This document shows, piece by piece, positions 6,018 through 11,970 of a stretch of DNA of 46,982 bases. The notes beneath the pieces are model-generated. The model was not told where the DNA came from. It worked only from the letters and a program-made list of their open reading frames with translations, and made no database searches. The first letter of the stretch is position 1; each line of letters starts with the position of its first letter. Source of the DNA: a virus. The DNA is taken from the IMG/VR virus record IMGVR_UViG_3300022846_000001, positions 1 through 46,982 of that record; one strand, given 5' to 3'. The position numbers and the translations under genes are program-made.

Positions 6018-6212
6018 ATGTCTGTAGAAATAAATTTAGCAATAACATGTGATGAATGCGGTACACAAAGTATACTAAAAACATATTGTGAAGACTGCTA
6101 TAATAGTCTCCAGGGTGAACTTGAAGAACTAGAAGCAGAGATTGACGATTTAAGACAAGGTAACCTAGAATTGACTCAGGAGAACGAAGAACTAAAAGAC
6201 AATGCAAAATAA
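6018..6212 (+). CDS. Zinc-ribbon plus coiled-coil protein
   Basis: A 64-residue protein. The N-terminal half has CDECG and CEDCY pairs, a compact four-Cys zinc site. The C-terminal half (residues 33-61, LQGELEELEAEIDDLRQGN) is a leucine-heptad coiled coil. Dimerisation with paired zinc ribbons is a reasonable inference. AAAGGAGAACATT precedes the ATG. The stop begins a short dyad element (6210-6231). Confidence 0.8.
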   Translation: MSVEINLAITCDECGTQSILKTYCEDCYNSLQGELEELEAEIDDLRQGNLELTQENEELKDNAK

Positions 6213-6231
6213 CATCGTAATTCCGAAGTTG
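6210..6231 (+). repeat. Stop-adjacent dyad element, copy 1
   Basis: TAACATCG-N6-CGAAGTTG begins with the TAA stop of the preceding gene. The same 16 defined bases with a different 6-nt centre occur at 23332-23353, again starting at a TAA stop. AAC-A-TCG and CGA-A-GTT form an imperfect inverted repeat, so a small hairpin can form just after translation ends. Role unknown. Confidence 0.4.
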
Positions 6232-6241
6232 AGGAGAAAAC

Positions 6242-6535
6242 ATGGATAAAAAACTAAACCCAAAACAGACGGTCATGGAAGAAGAGCTTGTAAAAATAAT
6301 TAACAGAATTAAACCATGCCCCTTCTGTGGTAGAATGCCCAAGATAGAGACATGTGAGGGTTACAACTGGGACGGTAAACAAAAACATGTCAACATCGGT
6401 GGTTGTTATGGCCTGTGGATAGTGTCTTGCCCTTGTGAGGACTGGGATTGTGCGGTTCACCCTGCCACTGCGTGGTATCCTGCCATGACAAGTGCTGTAG
6501 AAGAGTGGAACAGGAGAAACAATGATATCACTTAA
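6242..6535 (+). CDS. Lar-like zinc-binding protein
   Basis: A 97-residue protein with IKPCPFCGRMPKIE, a middle VSCPCEDWDC segment and the closing AVEEWNRRNND. These are the blocks of the Lar family (restriction alleviation type proteins), in which LKPCPFCG and AxxxWNRR are conserved. Lar of the Rac prophage modulates type I restriction, but most family members, including this one, have no tested role. The 3' end overlaps the next gene by 14 bases. Confidence 0.8.
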   Translation: MDKKLNPKQTVMEEELVKIINRIKPCPFCGRMPKIETCEGYNWDGKQKHVNIGGCYGLWIVSCPCEDWDCAVHPATAWYPAMTSAVEEWNRRNNDIT

Positions 6536-6731
6536 AGAATTTAATGACAAAGGTAGAAAACGATACAGTGTTAATGTTTGCAAAGACCTTCCTAAGCTGA
6601 ACGGAATAGAATGCCCAAGTTGCAATTCTGAGTTATTTGATGTAAGCTCAGATAGGTTGTTATTATCAATGCCACCTCAGGTTGTTGTCTTATGCAAAAA
6701 ATGTAACTTTAAAGGCTTTCGTATAGCATAG
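6522..6731 (+). CDS. Zinc-ribbon phage protein
   Basis: A 69-residue protein with DLPKLNGIECPSCNSELFD and, 30 residues later, VVVLCKKCNFKGFRIA: a four-Cys treble ribbon of the CxxC-x(n)-CxxC type. From memory, the LPKLNGxxCPxCGxELxD opening recurs in phages. Single-zinc proteins of this size include late-transcription activators such as Ogr, but the spacing here differs, so that role is speculation. The start is inside the preceding Lar-like gene. Confidence 0.8.
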   Translation: MISLKEFNDKGRKRYSVNVCKDLPKLNGIECPSCNSELFDVSSDRLLLSMPPQVVVLCKKCNFKGFRIA

Positions 6732-6741
6732 AGGAGGGTGT

Positions 6742-6918
6742 ATGGCTAAGAGAAAGAGTAACCTGTGGAGCACAGCAGAACGTATTGAAGCTGGAAGGGT
6801 AATGAAAGAGATGCGTGACGACCACATAAGCTGGAAGATTGTATGCGGTGTTTACCATATAGTACAAACAACGGCTGTTAATTTAATTGGCGAATACCTA
6901 GAAAGTGAGAAGAAATGA
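6742..6918 (+). CDS. Small helix-turn-helix-like protein
   Basis: A 58-residue basic protein. Residues 15-52 (AERIEAGRVMKEMRDD, then ISWKIVCGVYHIVQTTAVNLIG) have the spacing of a helix-turn-helix with turn near CGVYHIVQ. If so it is the only candidate DNA-binding regulator of this class in the window. GAGGAGGGTGT precedes the ATG. The stop overlaps the next ATG (ATGA). I cannot assign it to a named repressor family. Confidence 0.65.
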   Translation: MAKRKSNLWSTAERIEAGRVMKEMRDDHISWKIVCGVYHIVQTTAVNLIGEYLESEKK

Positions 6919-7133
6919 TTGCAATAGTTAATATAGACGAAACTGACAAGATTTACGGTGAACAGCTTTATTCGGTTAGGATTAACAGAGAAGAGTTGTT
7001 TCAGTTTAAACACATACGGGAACAACCTATAAGCAAGTGTCTTGAACAGGCAATGCTTGGTGCTCTTGTTTATGAACAGAAAAAAGAAGACGAGATATTT
7101 GACCAACTAAACGTACACAGACAGGATTGGTGA
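6915..7133 (+). CDS. Hypothetical protein
   Basis: A 72-residue protein, MIAIVNIDETDKIYGEQLYSVRIN, beta then helical (FKHIREQPISKCLEQAMLGALVYEQ). It is coupled by ATGA overlap to the small HTH-like gene and followed by 4 bases before the metallopeptidase-like gene. The family is not recognised. Confidence 0.7.
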   Translation: MIAIVNIDETDKIYGEQLYSVRINREELFQFKHIREQPISKCLEQAMLGALVYEQKKEDEIFDQLNVHRQDW

Positions 7134-7137
7134 TAAT

Positions 7138-7515
7138 ATGAATAATAAGATAAAACGTGTCACCATTGACGACAATGTTTTCAGAGCGAAGGTTGTGGTT
7201 TATTGTAACTGTTCTCAAGACCAATTCACAGAACTCATTAAGAAAAAACATGAGGCCCCAGACTTCCCAGATGTTGATGGTGCGGAGGGCAATTTTTTAA
7301 GTTGGGAGACAGCTGGTGGAACAATGTATTGTTTGTGGATAGAATCTTTTGATAAGTCGGTTAAAAAAATTGGTGTGTTGAACCACGAAATGATACATTG
7401 TGCATACTCAATACTCAAAGACGGGGGGATTGAAGTAAACGATGAGACTGAAGAGGTATTAGCTTACTACCATAGTTTTTTATTAACTGAAGCATATAAT
7501 AAGCTAACCAAATGA
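7138..7515 (+). CDS. Putative zincin-type metallopeptidase
   Basis: A 125-residue protein. LNHEMIHCAYSIL near residue 82 carries the HExxH zinc and catalytic motif, and EEVLAYYHSFLLTEAYNKL about 30 residues later supplies a possible third Glu ligand, as in gluzincins. Phage proteins of this size and layout are often annotated as putative metallopeptidases and their substrates are unknown. A CNCS segment precedes the core. No signal peptide is seen, so it would act in the cytoplasm. Confidence 0.75.
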   Translation: MNNKIKRVTIDDNVFRAKVVVYCNCSQDQFTELIKKKHEAPDFPDVDGAEGNFLSWETAGGTMYCLWIESFDKSVKKIGVLNHEMIHCAYSILKDGGIEVNDETEEVLAYYHSFLLTEAYNKLTK

Positions 7516-7528
7516 AAGGGGTTCATTG

Positions 7529-7915
7529 ATGGCAACACAATCTTTACAACGCACTAAAAAGCGTTTGAAAGAAATGGGGATATCAGGTGGAAGGGTAGAA
7601 GCACCGTGGAACCAGTTTACAAAGAAGAGAATTGACCTTTTTGGAATTATAGATTTAGTAGCTTTGTACGTTGGTGAAGGAATCTGTGGTATACAGTGTT
7701 GTGGAACTGATTTTGCCGAGCATGACAGAAAGATACTGGCATCACCATACTCAAGGGAATGGATTGAATCGTTTGGTATTTTAGAGGTGTGGGCTTGGCG
7801 TAAGGTGCTTAAGAAGAAAGGTGGTCGGGCAAAGATATGGGATGTAAAAATAAAAAGATATACACTTAAGGAGATTGAAGAATATGGGAGACAATGCATA
7901 CAAGAAGAGGCATAA
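7529..7915 (+). CDS. Putative nuclease-fold (PD-(D/E)xK-like) phage protein
   Basis: A 128-residue protein. RVEAPWNQFTKKRIDLFGIIDLVALYVGEGICGIQCCG matches the order of a small PD-(D/E)xK-type core, helix with a Trp, then D-x-F-G-x-x-D, then a hydrophobic strand with GIQ. From memory, phage proteins with KDLFGFIDLxAL...GxQ and a C-terminal EVWGWRK are common. No one has shown their activity to my knowledge. The ATG at 7529 has AAAGGGG upstream. The 3' end overlaps the next gene by 32 bases. Confidence 0.65.
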   Translation: MATQSLQRTKKRLKEMGISGGRVEAPWNQFTKKRIDLFGIIDLVALYVGEGICGIQCCGTDFAEHDRKILASPYSREWIESFGILEVWAWRKVLKKKGGRAKIWDVKIKRYTLKEIEEYGRQCIQEEA

Positions 7916-8186
7916 GGAACTTGGTCTGTGTACGTTTTGTTCAAAACCATCCATACCGTTCAGCACATTGTGTCTAACCCACACTTTGTCACAGAAAAAT
8001 AGCGTAGATAGTTGGAGGGCAAGAAACAAAGAAAGTGTAAGGAGAAAAGACAGGGAGTCGAAACAACATTACAGAGACACAAATAGATGCCCATCCTGTG
8101 GAGCACCGTTAGTTGAAACTGGTTTTATAACATGCATGAATTGTAGGCAAATAAAAACCATACCTAAAACTACTAACAAATATTAG
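7884..8186 (+). CDS. Double zinc-binding protein
   Basis: A 100-residue basic protein with two metal modules: LCTFCSKPSIPFSTLCLTH (CxxC...CxxH) near residue 16 and RCPSCGAPLVETG...CMNCR (CxxC...CxxC) near residue 74, joined by a highly charged helix rich in Arg, Lys and Asp. This suggests nucleic-acid binding. AAGGAG lies 11 bases before the ATG at 7884. The family is not named. Confidence 0.75.
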   Translation: MGDNAYKKRHKELGLCTFCSKPSIPFSTLCLTHTLSQKNSVDSWRARNKESVRRKDRESKQHYRDTNRCPSCGAPLVETGFITCMNCRQIKTIPKTTNKY

Positions 8187-8194
8187 GAGGAAAT

Positions 8195-9046
8195 ATGAAG
8201 TTAATAAAGAAAACTGTACCACTCGACCACAATCTGTTTTTATTTGGCGATGACCATCAAGGTTCTATCTTAAGACACAAGGAAGGATGGGAACAGCTTG
8301 TGGACATGATTAATTCTGAGTATGAAGGTGTTAGTGCAAACTTTGGAGTAGATCACGGTGATATTATTGAGGCTATAACCATTGATGACCCAAGATATGA
8401 TGGAGAGACAACAGAAGGCAATATCTTGGCACAGATTGAAGATGCGATAGAGAACAGGCGTAAAATAAGTGATAAGCTTGTTTGCATCCTTGAGGGCAAT
8501 CATCCTTTGAAACTTTGGAGGTTTGGTAATATAACAGAAAAGATATGTAAAGAACTTGGTGTTGAGTATGGGACATGGACTGCAAAGATAACATATGAAT
8601 CAGCTAAGAAGAAGTTTATTTACAAACATTTTTGTGCTCATGGTCATAGATCAATTAACTCAACAGCTGATGATGAAAAACGTAGACGTTCAAATATGGA
8701 ACTTATTCTAAAAAGATTGTTGAAAAATAAGTGTGCAGATTCTTTGATAAATTCGATCGGCCATACTCATAAGCTTCTTATTTGTGAACCAACCGAGAAA
8801 CTGTACCTTGTTGATGATGGAAAGAACATAAAGGCAAAATATACTAAAGCTCAAGCAAGAGATGAAACTGGTTACATTAACCCAGACCATAGGTGGTATG
8901 TAAGCACAGGTTCTTTTTATAAGCTTTATGAGAACGGTGTTTCAGGATATGCAGAGAGATTTGGCTATGACCCAGTTGAGCTTGGTTTTGCAATTGCTAT
9001 TGTTCGTGGTGGTATAATTCAAGACGTAAGAAAAATAATAATATAA
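8195..9046 (+). CDS. Calcineurin-like metallophosphoesterase
   Basis: A 283-residue protein with all the metal-binding blocks of the fold in order: GDDHQGS (D19, H21), DHGDIIE (D56), LEGNHP (N102, H103), AHGHRS (H149, H151) and IGHTHK (H190, H192). The family hydrolyses phosphoesters in nucleotides, nucleic acids or proteins using two metals. The layout, with a long helical insert after the GNH block, is one seen in phage proteins. The substrate cannot be read from sequence. AGGAGGAAAT precedes the ATG. Confidence 0.9.
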   Translation: MKLIKKTVPLDHNLFLFGDDHQGSILRHKEGWEQLVDMINSEYEGVSANFGVDHGDIIEAITIDDPRYDGETTEGNILAQIEDAIENRRKISDKLVCILEGNHPLKLWRFGNITEKICKELGVEYGTWTAKITYESAKKKFIYKHFCAHGHRSINSTADDEKRRRSNMELILKRLLKNKCADSLINSIGHTHKLLICEPTEKLYLVDDGKNIKAKYTKAQARDETGYINPDHRWYVSTGSFYKLYENGVSGYAERFGYDPVELGFAIAIVRGGIIQDVRKIII

Positions 9047-9055
9047 GGAGGCAAC

Positions 9056-9670
9056 ATGAATTTAGTAATGCAAGGCTGTAAGCACTGTGGTTGGGAAATG
9101 AAGGGTGGAGACATCCTAATTATAAAACAAGACAATATCTTGGTTTGCCCAAAATGTGGTAAACATATAGAACTTGGAGTAAAAGAAGAAGCCAAAGACA
9201 AGGCAAGTGAAGCTATAGCTTATTTAAAACACACCTTTAGAAATTCTTTTACTATAGATTATAAGGTTAAAGAACGTGCTGAAATATTAGAGCAAGAACT
9301 AAAAGAAAAAGATAAAGATATTAAAACGTTGGAGTTGGATGTTGAGTTTAAGGCTCGAATAATAGATGTTTTTATTAAAACGTTAAAAGCCAAGGTTTTT
9401 GAAATTGAAGACCTAGAAACGGAACTTGATGAAAATACGATAGAACGTAACGAATGGGTGGAAGAAAGAGATGCAGACCTTGAAATCCTTGAGAATGACC
9501 TAGATGACTACTGCGGAGATTTATTTGATGCCAAGATTGAGATTAAAAAACTTAAAGTAGAAATTGAAGCATTGAACGAAGCTTACAATAAAATTAAGAA
9601 ATGTGAAGTAAAGGACTGTTATGAACAGTATCAAGAATATTGCGAGAAAAGATTTGATGAAAAAAAATAA
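9056..9670 (+). CDS. Zinc-ribbon protein with long coiled coil
   Basis: A 204-residue protein. Residues 6-38 form a zinc ribbon (CKHCGWEMKGGD... then CPKCGKH). Residues 60-195 are almost uninterrupted charged heptads (EILEQELKEKDKDIK, EIEDLETELDEN, LKVEIEALNEAYNKIK), a long coiled coil. It probably forms a rod-like oligomer with metal-binding heads. AAGGAGGCAAC precedes the ATG. Function is unknown. Confidence 0.8.
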   Translation: MNLVMQGCKHCGWEMKGGDILIIKQDNILVCPKCGKHIELGVKEEAKDKASEAIAYLKHTFRNSFTIDYKVKERAEILEQELKEKDKDIKTLELDVEFKARIIDVFIKTLKAKVFEIEDLETELDENTIERNEWVEERDADLEILENDLDDYCGDLFDAKIEIKKLKVEIEALNEAYNKIKKCEVKDCYEQYQEYCEKRFDEKK

Positions 9671-9881
9671 ATATGAATATAATAACGAAATAGATAAAGA
9701 ATTATTTGAACTATTAAAAAACAGTGACACGTTGGTTGGTGCGTCTATGAGAGCAAGGGTTTTGTTTATTGAATTATTAAAAGAAATTGGGGTTGAAAAG
9801 CTAATGATATATTGTGCATCAATATTAAATAAATTAATAACCAAAATAACAAATATACACAAAAGCTTGACAAAACATTAA
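9621..9881 (+). CDS. Hypothetical helical protein
   Basis: Up to 86 residues, largely helical and Lys/Glu/Leu-rich (IDKELFELLKNSDT, ARVLFIELLKEIGVEKL). The start is uncertain: the ATG at 9621 has AAAGGA upstream but overlaps the coiled-coil gene by 50 bases; another ATG at 9657 would give 74 residues. The downstream sequence holds TTGACA boxes. The family is not recognised. Confidence 0.55.
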   Translation: MNSIKNIARKDLMKKNKYEYNNEIDKELFELLKNSDTLVGASMRARVLFIELLKEIGVEKLMIYCASILNKLITKITNIHKSLTKH

Positions 9882-9932
9882 AAATAGTGTAAGTGATAGT
9901 TAATAATAATTCTTATTGACAGGGACTAAGTG

Positions 9933-10076
9933 ATGTGTACTGCAAGAGATGTTAGAAACTATGACTTAAAGACACTGAATGGACTCACCGCATTTTATAA
10001 GGACTTTACTCTCGTTTGTAAACGTCTTTATAGCAAAATAGTAAAGGTTGCGGTTAAGAGTACATTGAACCTTTAA
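9933..10076 (+). CDS. Possible small basic protein
   Basis: A 47-residue frame, MCTARDVRNYDLKTLNGLT then FYKDFTLVCKRLYSKIVKVAV, basic and amphipathic, filling the gap before the next gene. The upstream AGGG is weak as a ribosome site. TTGACA-like boxes at 9867-9872 and 9916-9921 and a repeated TAAGTGAT (9890-9897 and 9927-9934) suggest the stretch may instead be regulatory. Called with low confidence. Confidence 0.3.
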   Translation: MCTARDVRNYDLKTLNGLTAFYKDFTLVCKRLYSKIVKVAVKSTLNL

Positions 10077-10084
10077 GGAGAAAG

Positions 10085-10981
10085 ATGTTTGATTTATATA
10101 AGCCACACAGCGTAAGCAGGAGCGTTGATGACGAAACTTCGTGGATTGGCTTGGAAATAGTAAGACCATGTACTGGGAAGAAATGTCCACTACACGCAAC
10201 CTGTGGTTACAAAACAGATATGAAACTGTGCGGTGCTGAAACAGCATACCTCCGTGCAGTAACAGATTCAATTTTAAAATCCCTACCAGAGAAATCAGTT
10301 GACCAACTCCTCCTAAATAAAATATCACTACACCTCCTGCCATTATACCATCAGCTAATTGTCTTAAAAATGGAAGCGTATTCTTTGAAAAATGTTGCGT
10401 ATACCAACAATCAGGGTTCAAAGAAGATCGACCCAACATTCAAGGAAATAAGGGAGATCATAAAAGCAATTGAAGCTACACAGAAAGCAATGGGTCTTGG
10501 GGATGAATACCTTAAAGCTAAGGCTATGAAGGGTAAGCTTAAAGACGTTGGCCCTGAACTTACTGAAGCACCGCTTGAAGGCATGTCTGAATACTATGAA
10601 ACATTGTATAGCAAAGACAAACGTGCTATAGTAAAAGAACTAAATCCAAAACACAAAGCTGACCCAAAATGGAAAGCTGAAGAAAGGATTAAAACAGGTG
10701 AACCAAGAAGGTGGGGTAAGGTTGGTAGACCCCGTAACTTCATAACTCTTAAGTATAAAGGTTACATATGCCGTTGCACCCTTGACAAAGAATTCAATGA
10801 GTATTCTGGCATAATAATTGACAAAGTAGGGAAACCATTAAAAGGTGTGGATGTATTCGGAGACAATGAAATATCTGCGGAAGATTTGTTTCGTGCAGAA
10901 GTAGACAAAAAATTACAACAATCTAACGAAGGAGAAAAAGATGGAACAACTAATTGCAAGTCTAGTCAAAAAGATACTTGA
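10085..10981 (+). CDS. Putative terminase small subunit-like protein
   Basis: A 298-residue protein. Residues 27-53 hold a Cys cluster (CTGKKCPLHATCG...KLCGAETAYL) that could bind zinc or iron. A helical region follows (YHQLIVLKMEAYSLKN) with PTFKEIREIIKAIEATQKAMGL, the oligomerisation-type helix often found in small terminases, then a Lys-rich part and a C-terminal GRPR basic patch. Position two genes before the large terminase supports DNA recognition in packaging. The family match is by character and context only. TAAGGAGAAAG precedes the ATG. Confidence 0.5.
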   Translation: MFDLYKPHSVSRSVDDETSWIGLEIVRPCTGKKCPLHATCGYKTDMKLCGAETAYLRAVTDSILKSLPEKSVDQLLLNKISLHLLPLYHQLIVLKMEAYSLKNVAYTNNQGSKKIDPTFKEIREIIKAIEATQKAMGLGDEYLKAKAMKGKLKDVGPELTEAPLEGMSEYYETLYSKDKRAIVKELNPKHKADPKWKAEERIKTGEPRRWGKVGRPRNFITLKYKGYICRCTLDKEFNEYSGIIIDKVGKPLKGVDVFGDNEISAEDLFRAEVDKKLQQSNEGEKDGTTNCKSSQKDT

Positions 10982-11147
10982 ACTCGGTAATGACAACACT
11001 CCAGCAATAAGGCAGAAGAGAGTTAATGAAGCACTTGAAATGGTAGCAGAAATTATCCCAAAAATAGAAGACCATATTCAGGACGAGATTGACAAGACCA
11101 TGGATGAAGCACAGAGAGAGGTGGCTGTGTTGGAGGAAAAGATATGA
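10941..11147 (+). CDS. Small coiled-coil protein
   Basis: A 68-residue acidic helical protein (EALEMVAEIIPKIEDHIQDEIDKTMDEAQ), nearly all coiled coil and without Cys. It starts inside the end of the small-terminase-like gene with GGAGAAAAAG as ribosome site, and its stop overlaps the ATG of an 18-codon frame. Position suggests a packaging accessory role, unproven. Confidence 0.65.
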   Translation: MEQLIASLVKKILELGNDNTPAIRQKRVNEALEMVAEIIPKIEDHIQDEIDKTMDEAQREVAVLEEKI

Positions 11148-11200
11148 CCCAAGATGAGTGTGATAACTTAAAATCAAAAATAGGAGATTATTTAATATGA
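11144..11200 (+). CDS. Tiny 18-residue frame in a coupled chain
   Basis: MTQDECDNLKSKIGDYLI is flanked on both sides by ATGA overlaps: its ATG overlaps the previous stop, and its TGA overlaps the ATG of the methyltransferase frame. TAGGAG inside it would serve the methyltransferase. It may be a real micropeptide or a ribosome shuttle that couples translation. It could equally be chance. Confidence 0.3.
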   Translation: MTQDECDNLKSKIGDYLI

Positions 11201-11967
11201 TAAAACAAGGAGACTTGGGTTTGCAAGAGACTCTTATACGGGGCGATTGTCTTGTAGAGATGCCACATATCCCTGATTTGTCAGTGGATATGGTTCTTGC
11301 AGACCCTCCATAACTTTACGGAACAACCGCTTGCAAATGGGATTCTATTATACCGCTTGAACCTATGTGGAAACAGTTAAAAAGGATTATCAAGCCTAAC
11401 GGTGCTATTGTCCTATTTGGTAGCGAGCCTTTTTCAAGTGCTTTAAGGATGAGTAATATCAATATGTATAGATATGATTGGATTTGGAAAAAAACGATGG
11501 CTACATTGTTTCAGCACGCCAACAGAATGCCAATGAAAATACACGAAAATATATCTGTATTTTATTCAGCCTTGCCGACATATAACCCACAAAAGACCAA
11601 AAGGGAAAAACCATACACCAAAAAAACTGGTGACAGGTCTAAAAGTGGGTTCCACGGAAACAGTATAAAATACAAACCCAACATTAACATAGAGTATGGT
11701 TTTCCAGTGGGGGTGATTGAGTTTTCAAATGGAAACCACAAAAGACAGCACCCCACCCAAAAACCAGTAGCATTAATGGAATACTTAATCAAAACATACA
11801 CAAACGAAGGCGAGACAGTTCTTGATTTTACAATGGGTTCGGGTACTACAGGAGTAGCATCAAAGAACTTAAACAGAAATTTTATAGGTATAGAAAAAGA
11901 CGAAACGTATTTTAATATAGCAAAAGAAAGAATTAATAATACACAACCAAAGCTATTAATGGGATAA
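11197..11967 (+). pseudogene. DNA N4/N6 methyltransferase interrupted at catalytic DPPY
   Basis: Beta-class DNA methyltransferase layout: motif IV first, then target-recognition region, then the SAM motif. From 11197 the frame reads MIKQGDLGLQETLIRGDCLV and reaches LADPP, then TAA at 11311-11313 (codon 39), then LYGTTACKWD and 200 intact residues including VLDFTMGSGTTGVASKNL (SAM pocket) and RNFIGIEKDETYF. Family members read DPPYGTTACKWD here, so a 6-base insert TAACTT explains the break while keeping the frame. The remaining frame could restart at ATG 11365 but would lack the catalytic Asp-Pro-Pro-Tyr. Phage methyltransferases usually protect DNA from host restriction. Sequencing error or readthrough are alternatives. 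Confidence 0.85.
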
Positions 11968-11970
11968 TAT

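Noticed and set aside
9867-9921. TTGACA boxes at 9867-9872 and 9916-9921 as promoters for the packaging genes
   Set aside because: Neither has a good -10 at a normal distance; the best hexamers match TATAAT poorly. Kept only as a note under the small gene at 9933.
11311-11313. Reassigned TAA codon as the cause of the methyltransferase stop
   Set aside because: Most genes of the window end in TAA and remain well formed, so TAA is a normal stop here.
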